Origin: Terriglobia bacterium
GTDB lineage: Bacteria; Acidobacteriota; Terriglobia; Bryobacterales; Bryobacteraceae
Assembly: GCA_021324185.1 (NCBI GenBank)
Contig: JAJPJN010000083.1
Location: forward strand, 1-46,942
Direction of reading: 5' to 3'
Length of the DNA stretch: 46,942 nucleotides
The position numbers were made by a program, and so were the translations under genes. Shown one piece after another: positions 26,869-36,597 of this stretch. Under the pieces are notes generated by a model. The model ran no database searches and was not told the origin of the DNA. It saw only the letters and a program-made list of their open reading frames with translations. The first letter of the stretch is position 1. Each line of letters begins with the position of its first letter.

Positions 26869-29373
26869 TCACTTTGAAAAAGCGCTACGGGTGGGGGGCG
26901 GTGGATCGGTGTGCTTGATCGCGTGCCAGAGGACTGCGTTCAACTCGTCGTCATCGACGCGATCTGCATCAGCGAAATCCATGCGGCCGGATTGCTGGGA
27001 GCCGGGGGCGGTCTGGTCATTGCGTTCCGTCAACGACGTTTTTGGCGGAATTGCGGTGAAGGGCCGCGTGTCGGGCTGCCTGCTGAAGGTGGCAAACATC
27101 GGCGGCGCCGCAGCGTCGAAATGCGTCATGGGCCGCAACCCCAGGATTAATTCCATGGTCCGCAGAACGCTCGTCTGGTTGTACATGTTGGAATCGACTA
27201 TGCCGCGATGCGTGAACGGTGAAACCACGTATGCCGGCGCGCGATGCGAATCGACGTGATCGGGCCCGTTCTGTGCGTCATCTTCAATGATGAAAATGGC
27301 CGTCGTGGCCCAGAGCTTGCTGTGGGAGACTGCGTCCACCAACATGCCCACGCCTTGATCGTTCTGCGCAGCGTAGGCGAAGGGCGTTAAGGCGCCTACT
27401 TTCGTGCCCTGCGTATGATCGTTCCCCATGCGGACAATCATGAACTGCGGCGCATCGCCCTTGGCGTCGAATTCGCTCCACTCGCGAGCGAACTCTTTTG
27501 CGCGGTCCACGTCGGAGTATTCCAGATCCCAGCCGCGATAATTCATGTCGATGTGATTTTGCAGAACGGGGTCATTTACCTTATCTACCTGCCGCAACCC
27601 GGTCACCAGTTTGAGAGGAATGTTCGAGCACCAATAACCGTAGTCGCGAATCGTAAGCCCTTTTTGCAAGGCGTTGTCCCAGATGTAGCCGGCGGGAGCG
27701 CTGTTGGCCGGTTCGGTGCCTTCGAAATCGTATTTGGGCTTGCGATGGCCGTATTCGCTTGGCCACATCTTGACTGTGTAATCCGGCGCAATGGCAGCGG
27801 AGGCCCAATTGTGCCCGTCGGCGCTTACGTCCGCGTTTTCATAAAAGTTGTCGTAGAGAATGAACTCGCGCGCGATCTGATGCAGATTGGGCGTGATTCG
27901 CTCGCCGAATAAGACAAGCGACTTGTCGCCATTGCCTTTGTCGATGTCGCCGAGCACCTGGTCGTAGGTGCGGTTCTCTTTAATGATGTAGATGACGTGC
28001 TTTATGGGCGAGGCGTGATCCTCAGTGGTCGAAAACCAGGCGTCCTGATCACTTGCGGGCGGTCCATAAATTTTGTCGTCGGTGTACGGCGAATTCTGCA
28101 TCACTGTGGACGTAAAAGCGCTGAGTTGCTCGTCATCGGGCGCGGGCAAAAATGCCGCGGTGCCGGTCTGAATATGCGCGACGAATTGAATCGCAGGCGG
28201 AGCGTTCGGGCCTTCATGCACCGGCGCTGCGCGAACGGAGGGATTCGGGCCTCGCGGATTCGGATAGCTGCCTAGACCTTTGCCGTTCAGGATGACGATC
28301 TGGCCATCATCGAGCGCTCGCACAGCGGTTGGATACCAGCCGGTTGGAATGAATCCCAGCACGCGGCTGTGATCGCCGGAAAGATCGACTACGGCCACGG
28401 CGTTGGCATCCGAGCACGCCACATAGAGTTTGCTGCCGTCTTTGTTCACGCCTAAGGCCGAGGGAGTCATGCCCAGCGGATGCATGGGCGTGAGGGACAC
28501 GTTGATGGATTCGATCGGGTTCAACTGGCCGTCCTGCGCGACGCCCAGGACGTAAACGCTATTAGTATTCGCGGCGGCGACGAAGATGCGTGACCGGTAA
28601 TTGCTTTCGCCCTGTTCGGAGGGAGCGGGCTGATTCAACCACAGCATGTCTGTCGGGTGCGGTCCAACGCGGGTTTTGGCGATAAAGGTTCCGCTGTTGG
28701 CGTCGTGCTGGTAGACGGCGGCATCGGCCCAGCTTGAAACAACTAACTGCCTTCCGCCGGGTGAAACCAGGATGCGATACGGCCTGCGGCCCGTCTTCCA
28801 GTGGCCGATCATCTGGCCGGATTGCAGGTTGACGACAGACAGGCTGTCGTTATAAATATCTGCTGCATACAGCAGATGCGCATCGGGCGATAGCGCGACG
28901 TCTCCAATGAATGTGTCGGCCGCAGTCTTGCCTTCGGCGATGGCGCGAAATTCTCGCGAACGGCTTAGCGCTCCCGTTGCTGGATCGAGAGCCAGTTCGT
29001 AGACGGCGCCCCGGCTGCCACCTCCCACGTAGACTTTGTCGCTCTGCGGAGACATGGTTAAACCAAGCCAGCAATCGGGCATCGGCGTACGGCTCAGTTC
29101 CTTTTTGCTTTTGGTATCGATGACGCTGATGGACGGAGGGTTATAACCGCCATTCAACACAAGCAAGTAGCGGCCGTTATGCGATACTGCTGTGCTCATG
29201 GGCAGCGTGTCGAGGTGCACCTGCTCGCCTGCGGGCCGGATGATCCAGCCGTTGTTCAATAGAAAGCCGCCGTCCGGCAACTTCCCCACGTGCCTGGGTG
29301 TGGTCTGCGTCTGCGGCGCTTGAAAGACGAGCAGCCCGCCCGTGGTGAGCAATAAGAACAGAAAAGTTTTCAT
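26869..29373 (-). CDS. Exported YncE-like beta-propeller fused to a phosphoesterase (acid phosphatase/phospholipase C type)
   Basis: An 834-residue protein with a signal peptide (KTFLFLLLTTGGLLVFQAP). Residues of about 30-410 are YVTN/YncE-like repeats (GRYLLVLNGGYNPPSISVIDTK, HLLYAADIYNDSLSVVNLQ, KLYVACSDANAVAVVDLSG) forming a beta-propeller. The C-terminal half is an alkaline-phosphatase-superfamily phosphoesterase: HVIYIIKENRTYDQVLGD carries the first metal and nucleophile region, SADGHNWASAAI follows, and IIEDDAQNGPDHVDSHRAP provides later metal ligands. It probably hydrolyses phosphate esters in the periplasm; the substrate is unknown. Its ATG overlaps the nadE stop by four bases (ATGA), so the two are translationally coupled despite different compartments. 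Confidence 0.9.
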   Translation of the reverse strand: MKTFLFLLLTTGGLLVFQAPQTQTTPRHVGKLPDGGFLLNNGWIIRPAGEQVHLDTLPMSTAVSHNGRYLLVLNGGYNPPSISVIDTKSKKELSRTPMPDCWLGLTMSPQSDKVYVGGGSRGAVYELALDPATGALSRSREFRAIAEGKTAADTFIGDVALSPDAHLLYAADIYNDSLSVVNLQSGQMIGHWKTGRRPYRILVSPGGRQLVVSSWADAAVYQHDANSGTFIAKTRVGPHPTDMLWLNQPAPSEQGESNYRSRIFVAAANTNSVYVLGVAQDGQLNPIESINVSLTPMHPLGMTPSALGVNKDGSKLYVACSDANAVAVVDLSGDHSRVLGFIPTGWYPTAVRALDDGQIVILNGKGLGSYPNPRGPNPSVRAAPVHEGPNAPPAIQFVAHIQTGTAAFLPAPDDEQLSAFTSTVMQNSPYTDDKIYGPPASDQDAWFSTTEDHASPIKHVIYIIKENRTYDQVLGDIDKGNGDKSLVLFGERITPNLHQIAREFILYDNFYENADVSADGHNWASAAIAPDYTVKMWPSEYGHRKPKYDFEGTEPANSAPAGYIWDNALQKGLTIRDYGYWCSNIPLKLVTGLRQVDKVNDPVLQNHIDMNYRGWDLEYSDVDRAKEFAREWSEFDAKGDAPQFMIVRMGNDHTQGTKVGALTPFAYAAQNDQGVGMLVDAVSHSKLWATTAIFIIEDDAQNGPDHVDSHRAPAYVVSPFTHRGIVDSNMYNQTSVLRTMELILGLRPMTHFDAAAPPMFATFSRQPDTRPFTAIPPKTSLTERNDQTAPGSQQSGRMDFADADRVDDDELNAVLWHAIKHTDPPPPTRSAFSK

Positions 29374-31034
29374 TCGGTGAACCTATGTGCAATGGGGAAG
29401 CGGCGGCCGACCCCAAAGGCCTTGCGGGTGATGCGCAGCCCCGGGGCAGCCTGCTGGCGCTTGTATTCATTCCGGTCGACTTTTCGGACAATATCGCGAA
29501 CCAGCGTTTCGGGAATGCCTTTTTCGGCCGCGATCTCCGGGACAGACTGATAGCGTTCGATATAACCTTCGAGAATCGCGTCCAGCACATCGTATTCCGG
29601 AAGGCTGTCGGTATCCTTCTGGCCGGGACGCAATTCGGCCGATGGCGGTTTCGTCAAGGTACTTTCCGGGATGGGAGCGGCCAGCCCGCGCCGTTCATAG
29701 CGCGAATTGGCGATACGGGCTAACCGGTAAACCATCGTTTTGGGGACGTCGCTGATGACAGACAATCCGCCGCACATATCGCCATACAAAGTGCAGTAGC
29801 CGACCGCGATTTCGCTCTTGTTTCCAGTCGTTAGGACAAGTGAACCAAACTTGTTTGAAAGCGCCATTAAAACCATCCCGCGCAGGCGCGATTGCAGATT
29901 TTCTTCGGTCGTGTCCGGATTATATCCGGTAAAGAGCGGGTCGAGCGTTGCGAGCATGGCTTCGTAGCCGGCTTTGATGGGCACGATTTCAAAACGAATT
30001 CCGAGCCGGCGGGCGAGATCGCGGGCATCGGTGATGCTGTGCCCGGACGAGTACGGTCCGGGCATTCCCACGCCGGTGACGTTCTCTTTGCCGACGGCGT
30101 CGACCGCAATGGTCGCCACCAGCGCTGAATCGATGCCGCCGCTCAGCCCCACCAGCACACTGCGGAAGCCGCATTTTCGTATGTAATCGCGCGTGCCCAA
30201 AACCAAGGCCTCGTAAGCGGCTTCTTCGGGGCGTAGGTCGTAAGAATGGTTGTCGCCTTTACCCGTCGAGGTATCGAACAGAATCAGATCTTCTTCGAAT
30301 GCCCTGGCTTCGGCGGCCACAACGCCGGCCGAAGTCATGGCGAAACTGGAGCCGTCGAAGACGAGCTGGTCATTTCCGCCCACCATTTGCACATAGACAA
30401 CAGGCAGGCCGAACCGCTGTGTCACGGCTTGGAAGATATCTTTGCGCTGCTGCCGCTTGCCGATATTCCAGGGAGACGCATTGATGCTGATAATCAGCTC
30501 AGCGCCCTGATTGACCTGCTCTTCGATGGGGTCGCGAGAATAGCGAAGCCGCTCCCAATATTGTTTGTCGTTCCAGGCGTCTTCGCAGATGACCAGCGCC
30601 ACGCGCGTTCCGCGAATGATGGAAATGCTCTGGGAAGCAGCAGCTTGAAAATAGCGCGCCTCGTCGAAGACGTCGTAATTCGGCAGCAGCATCTTGCACT
30701 GCCGGAAGACAATCTTGCCGTTTTCAATCACGGCGGCAGCGTTTTGCGAGCGAATGGCGGAGTTTTCCGGCGCGCGCCCTACATACCCGACGATGAGGGT
30801 TGCGTCAATGCCCGCCGATTCCGCGGCGATGTTGTTCAGAGCTTCTTCGGTGCGGTCGAGGAACGAATGCTTTTCCACCAGATCGCGGGGGGGATAACCG
30901 GTGAGCGCGAGTTCCGGGAAGGCGACGACTTGCGCTCCGCGGCTGGCGCCCTGGCGCGCATAGTCGAGGATTTTTGCGGCATTCGCGCTCAGATCTCCCA
31001 CCGTGTTGTTGATCTGCGCTAAGGCAATACGCAT
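29370..31034 (-). CDS. nadE: Glutamine-dependent NAD+ synthetase
   Basis: The 554-residue protein fuses an N-terminal nitrilase-type glutaminase to a C-terminal NAD synthase. The glutaminase triad is Glu41 (FPELALTG), Lys114 (CKMLLPNYDVF) and Cys150 (LVICEDAW). The synthase P-loop is SGGIDS at 298-303, followed by GVGMPGPYSSGHSITDA, TGNKSEIAVGYCTLYGDMCGG and DVPKT. It makes NAD+ from deamido-NAD+, ATP and glutamine in the cytosol. Length and order match the long glutamine-using class, and no separate glutaminase is needed. It is the first gene of a two-gene unit with the propeller/phosphoesterase. Confidence 0.97.
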   Translation of the reverse strand: MRIALAQINNTVGDLSANAAKILDYARQGASRGAQVVAFPELALTGYPPRDLVEKHSFLDRTEEALNNIAAESAGIDATLIVGYVGRAPENSAIRSQNAAAVIENGKIVFRQCKMLLPNYDVFDEARYFQAAASQSISIIRGTRVALVICEDAWNDKQYWERLRYSRDPIEEQVNQGAELIISINASPWNIGKRQQRKDIFQAVTQRFGLPVVYVQMVGGNDQLVFDGSSFAMTSAGVVAAEARAFEEDLILFDTSTGKGDNHSYDLRPEEAAYEALVLGTRDYIRKCGFRSVLVGLSGGIDSALVATIAVDAVGKENVTGVGMPGPYSSGHSITDARDLARRLGIRFEIVPIKAGYEAMLATLDPLFTGYNPDTTEENLQSRLRGMVLMALSNKFGSLVLTTGNKSEIAVGYCTLYGDMCGGLSVISDVPKTMVYRLARIANSRYERRGLAAPIPESTLTKPPSAELRPGQKDTDSLPEYDVLDAILEGYIERYQSVPEIAAEKGIPETLVRDIVRKVDRNEYKRQQAAPGLRITRKAFGVGRRFPIAHRFTE

Positions 31035-31082
31035 GCAAGTCCTTCATTGTACCGGCGCGGAGGATTAAATCGCCCCGTGCGG

Positions 31083-31958
31083 CTAAAGGGCTTCGTTCAG
31101 CATCCTGGCGAGGCGCAGGCCGCCTTTGATGAGCTGCTCGCGCACGACCGGCTTCATGGTGTCGACGTATAGAGCATCGATTTGGGGTTTGAAGCTGGTG
31201 ATTGCCAGAGGAGCTTCGCCGCAGTTGGCGGGAAAGATGGGCGGCTCAACGGGAACATGTAGCTTGTCGTACACATCGTGCAAGGCGAGTTCATGCGATT
31301 CCCAGGTCCAATCGTCTGCGTCTCCTTGGGTCAGGCCGGCCTGCCGGGCTGAATCGAAGGTTTCGACCTGCTGCTCCAGGCTGGCGGCTAGCCCTTTGTC
31401 GTCCACATCCATGGCCACGATAATGCCGCCGTCCCAGAGGGCATGCAGGTTTTTGGCGGTATCTACGGGCGGATCGAGGCGCTCGCAATTGCCGCCTAAA
31501 TCGGCGTCTGATATGGCGTGCATGGGCTGGTGAATGTCGCCCACAAAGTGGACCAGAAAACGGAGCGCGTCGAGCTGGCTCCATTTGGCGTCATCGGGCC
31601 GGTTTTTGAGTTGCGCGGCAAACAGGCGAATGCGGGCCGGGGCGCAATTGTCGTCTTTGCAACGGGCCGGAATGTCGGACTTATGATCCTGGAGGGTCAG
31701 GTCAATGTAGTGCCATTCGCCCGTTTTGGTCTCGTTTTTGGTTTCGTCGGCCCAGGTTGAGGCTTTGGCGAGGGCGTCGGAGACGGCTTCCGGGGTGTCG
31801 GGCACGTCAAGAATACGTGCCACCCGAGTGCGTGCGGCGGGCGTCAAATGGGCGGCGGCAATACGGGCGACGGTCTGGTGGCCGGTTTCCCACCAGCCGT
31901 AGGCACAGAAAGGGCTCGCGATCCAACAGGTTAGGAGGAGGGAAAGGCAGCGGCGCAT
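31083..31958 (-). CDS. Exported S1/P1-type zinc nuclease
   Basis: A 291-residue protein with a signal peptide ending just before Trp22, so the mature N-terminus would itself be a zinc ligand, as in P1 nuclease. All nine expected tri-zinc ligands can be placed: Trp22, His27 (WWETGH), Asp71 (STWADE), His83 (WHYIDL), His137, Asp141 and His147 (HFVGDIHQPMH), His172 and Asp176 (NLHALWD). These enzymes cut single-stranded DNA or RNA and remove 3'-phosphates outside the cytoplasm, probably to recover phosphate and nucleosides. The gene is divergent from clpB. No nucleoside transporter is seen nearby. Confidence 0.93.
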   Translation of the reverse strand: MRRCLSLLLTCWIASPFCAYGWWETGHQTVARIAAAHLTPAARTRVARILDVPDTPEAVSDALAKASTWADETKNETKTGEWHYIDLTLQDHKSDIPARCKDDNCAPARIRLFAAQLKNRPDDAKWSQLDALRFLVHFVGDIHQPMHAISDADLGGNCERLDPPVDTAKNLHALWDGGIIVAMDVDDKGLAASLEQQVETFDSARQAGLTQGDADDWTWESHELALHDVYDKLHVPVEPPIFPANCGEAPLAITSFKPQIDALYVDTMKPVVREQLIKGGLRLARMLNEAL

Positions 31959-32017
31959 TGCTAGTAGGGCGCTCGGGGAGGGTCTGGGGTTTCCGGCAAA
32001 ACTTTAGTACTTTACGC

Positions 32018-32056
32018 TAAGATTATTGCAGCTTTACCTGCTAAGATGTTATCTTA
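32018..32056 (+). promoter_or_regulatory. TAAGAT inverted repeat upstream of clpB
   Basis: TAAGAT-GTT-ATCTTA (32042-32056) is a perfect 15-bp inverted repeat, and another TAAGAT half-site lies 24 bp upstream at 32018-32023. The repeat ends 23 bases before the clpB ATG, in the 121-bp gap shared with the divergent nuclease gene. It does not match the HspR/HAIR, CIRCE or classical heat-shock promoter sequences. An operator role is inference. Confidence 0.4.
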
Positions 32057-32079
32057 TGAATTGAGGGTTTAGTTTAGAT

Positions 32080-34722
32080 ATGGATTTTAATCGTCTGACG
32101 GAGAAATCGCAGGAAGCCATCCGGCAGGCGCAAACCACGGCTATTAACTACGGCAACCAGCAGGTAGACGTAGAGCATCTGATGCTGGCCATGCTGGAAC
32201 AGGAAGGCGGGCTTGCGCCTTCGATTCTGCTGCGCGCCGGTGTGGCGCTGGAGCCGCTGCATCAACGGCTGGTGCAGGAGATCGAGGAACTGCCAAAGGT
32301 GAGCAGCAGCGGGACGCGGCCGGATCAGGTGTATGTAACGCCGCGCCTCTCCCAGCTTTTGAGCCGGGCCGAAGAGCAGGCCAAGCGGCTGAAGGACGAT
32401 TACGTCTCGATTGAGCACCTGCTGCTGGCGGCGGCTGACGATTCCGGGCCGACGGGAAAGATTTTAAAGGAATTCGGGGTCACGAGAGACCGGCTGATGA
32501 AGGCTTTGGTCGAGGTGCGCGGCAACCAGCGCGTGACGACGCAGAATCCGGAAGCGACATACGAAGCGCTGCAAAAATACGGGCGCGACCTGACGGAGCT
32601 TGCCGCCAAGGGCAAAGTGGACCCGGTGATTGGCCGGGACGAAGAGATTCGCCGGGTGATTCAGGTGCTTTCCCGGCGCACGAAGAACAATCCGGTGCTG
32701 ATTGGCGAGCCGGGAGTTGGAAAAACCGCCATTGTGGAAGGCCTGGCGCAGCGGATTGTGCGCGGCGACGTTCCCGAAGGGCTGAAAGACAAGAAAGTGG
32801 TTGCGCTCGATATGGGCGCGCTGATTGCGGGGGCAAAGTTCCGCGGGGAATTTGAAGAGCGGCTGAAAGCGGTGCTGAAGGAGGTGCAGTCCTCCGAGGG
32901 CCGGATCATCCTTTTTATTGACGAGCTGCATACGGTGGTGGGGGCCGGTAAAGCAGAAGGCGCAATGGATGCCGGCAATCTGCTGAAACCGATGCTGGCG
33001 CGCGGGGAACTGCATTGCATCGGGGCGACGACGCTCGATGAATACCGCAAGTACATTGAAAAAGACGCGGCTCTGGAGCGCCGTTTCCAGACGGTATTCG
33101 TAGATCAGCCGAGCGTCGAAGACACGATCTCGATCCTGCGCGGGCTGCGCGAGCGCTATGAGCTGCACCACGGCATCCGCATCAAGGACACGGCGCTGGT
33201 GGCGGCGGCGGTGCTTTCGAATCGCTATATTACGGACCGGTTTCTGCCGGATAAGGCGATCGACCTGGTGGACGAAGCGGCGGCGAAGCTGCGCACCGAA
33301 ATCGATTCGATGCCGGGCGAGCTGGACGAACTGTTGCGGCGCACGATGCAACTCGAGATCGAGCGCGAGGCGCTAAAGAAAGAAAACGATGCGGTTTCAA
33401 AAGAGCGGCTGGGCCGTATTGAGAAGGAACTCGCGGAGCTGAAAACGTCGGCGACGGCATTGCAGGCGCAATGGCAGAGCGAAAAAGAAAATGTCCAGCG
33501 CGTGCGTACCTTGCGCGAGCAGATCGATCAGGTAAAGATCGAGATTGCGCAGGCCGAGCGCGCGTATGACCTGAACAAAGCTGCGGAACTGAAATACGGC
33601 CGGCTGACCGAGCTGCAGCGGCAGTTGCAGGCGGTCGAGGATAGCGTGGCCGGCAAGCAGGGCGGTACGCGTCTGCTCAAAGAAGAAGTGGACGAGGAAG
33701 ATATCGCCGAAGTGGTGAGCCGCTGGACCGGCATTCCGGTTTCGAAACTCCTCGAAGGCGAGATGAAGAAACTGCTGGCGCTCGAGGACGAACTGCACAA
33801 GCGCGTCATCGGGCAGGACGAAGCGGTGCTGGCGGTGGCGGAGGCGGTTATCCGTGCGCGTTCCGGGTTAAAGGATCCGCGGCGGCCGATCGGCAGTTTT
33901 CTGTTCTTAGGGCCGACTGGAGTGGGGAAAACCGAGCTGGCGCGGGCGCTGGCGGAGTTTCTGTTCGATGATGAGCGGGCGATGATCCGCATCGATATGT
34001 CCGAGTACCAGGAGAAGCACACGGTATCGCGGCTGGTCGGCGCGCCTCCGGGATACGTGGGCTACGACGAAGGCGGGCAGTTGACCGAGGCGGTACGGCG
34101 CAGGCCGTATTCCGTGGTGCTGTTTGATGAGATCGAGAAAGCGCATCACGACGTGTTCAACGCGCTGTTGCAGGTGCTGGACGACGGGCGGTTGACGGAC
34201 GGGCAGGGCCGGACGGTCGATTTCAAGAACGTGATCGTCATCATGACGTCCAATATCGGCAGCCATCGCATTCTGGAATACCGCGGTGCGTTCGAGGGCG
34301 AGGAATACCGGCGAATGAAAGATGCCGTACTTTCGGAGCTTCGGGCCGCGTTCCGGCCGGAGTTTCTGAACCGGCTGGATGAGATTATCGTCTTCCATGC
34401 TTTAAGCGAAGAGCATTTGAAGCAGATTGTAGAGATTCAACTGTCCGGCTTGCGGGCGCGTCTGGAGGAGCGGCACATCCAGCTTGTTTTAACGGAAGCG
34501 GCCCGGACGCGGCTGGTGCGGACGGGGTACGACCCACATTATGGGGCGCGTCCGTTAAAACGCGCGATTCAGAAAGAGATTGAGAACCCCTTAGCGAAAC
34601 GTATTGTAAGTGGGGAGGTTCGGGACGGGCAGACGGTGCGGATCGATGCCGATGCGAAAGGATCCGGCTTTGTCTGGGAAGTGGAGAGCGGGGTAAAGGA
34701 GCCGGCGGGTGTGAGGGGATAA
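32080..34722 (+). CDS. clpB: ClpB protein disaggregase
   Basis: An 880-residue Hsp100 ATPase. The N-terminal double Clp repeat ([35 protein letters not shown]) is followed by the first AAA+ module with Walker A GEPGVGKT at 209-216 and [15 protein letters not shown] long coiled-coil middle domain spans about 410-530 (dense Glu/Lys/Arg). The second AAA+ module has GPTGVGKT at 611-618 and [16 protein letters not shown], with [11 protein letters not shown] carrying the arginine finger. The middle domain and the absence of a ClpP-binding IGL/IGF loop identify ClpB rather than ClpA/ClpC. With DnaK it rescues aggregated protein. htrA and lon follow on the same strand. Confidence 0.97.
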   Translation: MDFNRLTEKSQEAIRQAQTTAINYGNQQVDVEHLMLAMLEQEGGLAPSILLRAGVALEPLHQRLVQEIEELPKVSSSGTRPDQVYVTPRLSQLLSRAEEQAKRLKDDYVSIEHLLLAAADDSGPTGKILKEFGVTRDRLMKALVEVRGNQRVTTQNPEATYEALQKYGRDLTELAAKGKVDPVIGRDEEIRRVIQVLSRRTKNNPVLIGEPGVGKTAIVEGLAQRIVRGDVPEGLKDKKVVALDMGALIAGAKFRGEFEERLKAVLKEVQSSEGRIILFIDELHTVVGAGKAEGAMDAGNLLKPMLARGELHCIGATTLDEYRKYIEKDAALERRFQTVFVDQPSVEDTISILRGLRERYELHHGIRIKDTALVAAAVLSNRYITDRFLPDKAIDLVDEAAAKLRTEIDSMPGELDELLRRTMQLEIEREALKKENDAVSKERLGRIEKELAELKTSATALQAQWQSEKENVQRVRTLREQIDQVKIEIAQAERAYDLNKAAELKYGRLTELQRQLQAVEDSVAGKQGGTRLLKEEVDEEDIAEVVSRWTGIPVSKLLEGEMKKLLALEDELHKRVIGQDEAVLAVAEAVIRARSGLKDPRRPIGSFLFLGPTGVGKTELARALAEFLFDDERAMIRIDMSEYQEKHTVSRLVGAPPGYVGYDEGGQLTEAVRRRPYSVVLFDEIEKAHHDVFNALLQVLDDGRLTDGQGRTVDFKNVIVIMTSNIGSHRILEYRGAFEGEEYRRMKDAVLSELRAAFRPEFLNRLDEIIVFHALSEEHLKQIVEIQLSGLRARLEERHIQLVLTEAARTRLVRTGYDPHYGARPLKRAIQKEIENPLAKRIVSGEVRDGQTVRIDADAKGSGFVWEVESGVKEPAGVRG

Positions 34723-34862
34723 AACTCCCCTCCAGGCGCCCCGGTCCGGGTCCTGAATCGGCAAAATCAGTAGGTAAATCGAATTCTGATTTGGAACGTC
34801 AAACGAAAGGAAGCGGACGGGGTACTCCTTCGAGCCGCATAAGGAAAGGATTTTAAGAGGAC

Positions 34863-36419
34863 ATGGCAAACGTGGTCCAATTTCGCCGCTCAACAGCAAT
34901 ACTCACGCTGATAGCGGCCTCGGTTGGCGGCGGCCTTATCGCCGCGATTGCGGTGGCAAGCCGTACGAATACACCAGTTTCGGTGGTGGCGCGAGCGGAT
35001 ACCAATACACAGCGGGCGGCGCAACTGTCGACTGAGCTGTCGAACTCATTCGCCGACATTATCGAGAAGGCCTCGCCCGCAGTGGTCCGGATCAACATGA
35101 CACGGATTATCAAGCCGGCGAATCAGCAAAACAATCCGTTCATGACGGATCCCTTCTTCCGGCAGTTTTTCGGGGGCGGGAATGTGCCGATGAGGCCGCA
35201 GCGCGAGGAAGGCTTAGGCTCGGGCATCATTGTCAGTCCATCGGGCTATATCCTGACGAACAACCATGTCGTTGAACACGCCAACAAGGTGGAAGTGACT
35301 TTGTCGGACGGCCGCGATTTTACCGGCAAGGTGGTGGGGACCGACCCGCAGACTGACGTCGCGGTGGTGAAGATTAACGCCGATAATTTGCCGGTGATGC
35401 CGTTTGCGAATTCCGATTCGGTGCGGGTTGGCGATCTTTGCTTTGCGATCGGTAACCCGTTCGGGCAGGACCATACGGTAACGATGGGTATCGTCAGCGC
35501 CAAGAACCGGACATTGCCGATGGGTACCACGCGTATCCAGGACTTCATCCAGACCGACGCTGCCATCAACCCCGGCAACTCGGGCGGCGCCTTGATTGAC
35601 GCCCGGGGCAATCTCATCGGGATGAATACGATGATTCTCACCGGTGGTGGCGGCAACATGTTCAGCAGCGAAGAAGGCGGGAACGTCGGCATTGGCTTCG
35701 CTGTCCCTTCGAATCTGGCCAAGCAAGTGATGGATCAGATTGAAAAGAACGGTAAAGTGTCGCGCGGCTACCTGGGCGCGCTGTTGCAAAACATGAATCA
35801 GGAACTGGGGCAGCATTTTGGTGTTCCGAGTGGCAAGGGCGCTATTGTGTCGAGCGTCACACCGGGCGGACCAGGAGCGAAGGCTGGCCTGAAGGCTGAT
35901 GACGTCATTGTGGGCGTGAACGGCAAACCGGTGAACAGCTCGGACGAACTCACGATGGAGATCACTTCGCACACTCCCGGCAGCCAAGTCACGTTGGACG
36001 TGGTTCGAAACAACCAGCCGATGAAGATTACGGTCACTCTGGGAACCCGGCCTACGGGACTCGAGTGGGGTGAAAACAACCAGAACGGCAACAACAATAA
36101 CGAGAACGGCAACAACGAGCCGGACAACGGACAGGGCGTTACCGCACGCGGTATCACCGTCCAGACACTTACTCCCGATCTGGCACAGCAGGCGAATGTT
36201 GAGCCGAGCACCAAGGGGGTGGTTGTGACCTCGGTCGATCCGAGCAGCCCGGCGGCCGATCAGTTAGCTCCGGGTACGGTGATCATCGCGGTGGATCGCA
36301 AGCCGGTAGCGAACGCGAGTGAATTCAAGCGCTTGATGTCGGACGCTAACGGCAAATCCGTTATGCTGACGATTCGTCAGAATGGTGGAAACTTCTTCGT
36401 AGTCGTTCAGCCGCAGTAA
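34863..36419 (+). CDS. degP: Periplasmic HtrA/Do-type serine protease
   Basis: A 518-residue protein with an N-terminal hydrophobic segment (about residues 10-33) that acts as signal or membrane anchor. The trypsin-like domain holds His135 (TNNHVVEHA), Asp165 (TDVAVVKI) and Ser240 (INPGNSGGAL). PDZ1 begins near residue 275 (GYLGALLQNM; VTPGGPGAKAGLKADDVIVGVNG). An Asn-rich linker of about 25 residues (about 400-425) leads to PDZ2 (VTSVDPSSPAADQLAPGTVIIAVD). It refolds or degrades damaged envelope proteins. It starts 140 bp after clpB and ends before a strong terminator. I use degP loosely for the Do family; an exact DegP/DegQ call is not possible. Confidence 0.95.
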   Translation: MANVVQFRRSTAILTLIAASVGGGLIAAIAVASRTNTPVSVVARADTNTQRAAQLSTELSNSFADIIEKASPAVVRINMTRIIKPANQQNNPFMTDPFFRQFFGGGNVPMRPQREEGLGSGIIVSPSGYILTNNHVVEHANKVEVTLSDGRDFTGKVVGTDPQTDVAVVKINADNLPVMPFANSDSVRVGDLCFAIGNPFGQDHTVTMGIVSAKNRTLPMGTTRIQDFIQTDAAINPGNSGGALIDARGNLIGMNTMILTGGGGNMFSSEEGGNVGIGFAVPSNLAKQVMDQIEKNGKVSRGYLGALLQNMNQELGQHFGVPSGKGAIVSSVTPGGPGAKAGLKADDVIVGVNGKPVNSSDELTMEITSHTPGSQVTLDVVRNNQPMKITVTLGTRPTGLEWGENNQNGNNNNENGNNEPDNGQGVTARGITVQTLTPDLAQQANVEPSTKGVVVTSVDPSSPAADQLAPGTVIIAVDRKPVANASEFKRLMSDANGKSVMLTIRQNGGNFFVVVQPQ

Positions 36420-36435
36420 AGTACGCCGGCTGAGA

Positions 36436-36454
36436 GCCCGCCTAAGCGGCGGGC
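36436..36454 (+). other. GC hairpin just after htrA
   Basis: GCCCGCC (36436-36442) pairs with GGCGGGC (36448-36454) over a five-base loop, with no T-tract. It sits 17 bp after the stop and may protect the 3' end or assist the terminator that follows. Confidence 0.5.
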
Positions 36455-36470
36455 CAGGCGAAAGAGATGA

Positions 36471-36503
36471 GCCCGAGGCTGGATGATAGCCTCGGGCTTT
36501 TTT
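36471..36503 (+). terminator. Strong rho-independent terminator between htrA and lon
   Basis: GCCCGAGGCT (36471-36480) pairs perfectly with AGCCTCGGGC (36488-36497) around a seven-base loop, followed by six T residues. It should end the clpB-htrA transcript and make lon independently transcribed from the remaining ~95-bp gap. Confidence 0.93.
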
Positions 36504-36597
36504 GTCAGCACGGAAAGTTGAGTGTATTAGACGCAGCAAATCGCAGCTTTTGGCTGTTTGATTGCATCGAAACGATTAGGAAAGAAAAGGCCCAAAA

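Noticed and set aside
30246-31022. 258-codon plus-strand frame opposite nadE
   Set aside because: Fully antisense to the glutaminase domain, no family features.
32464-33351. 295-codon minus-strand frame opposite clpB
   Set aside because: Antisense shadow; His/Arg/Gln-rich translation typical of reversed GC-rich coding DNA.
34793-34820. GGAAC resembling an ECF (sigmaE-like) -35 element upstream of htrA
   Set aside because: No matching -10 at the required spacing, so the resemblance is probably chance.
35214-35987. 257-codon minus-strand frame opposite htrA
   Set aside because: Antisense to the protease and PDZ1 domains; no start signal or motif.
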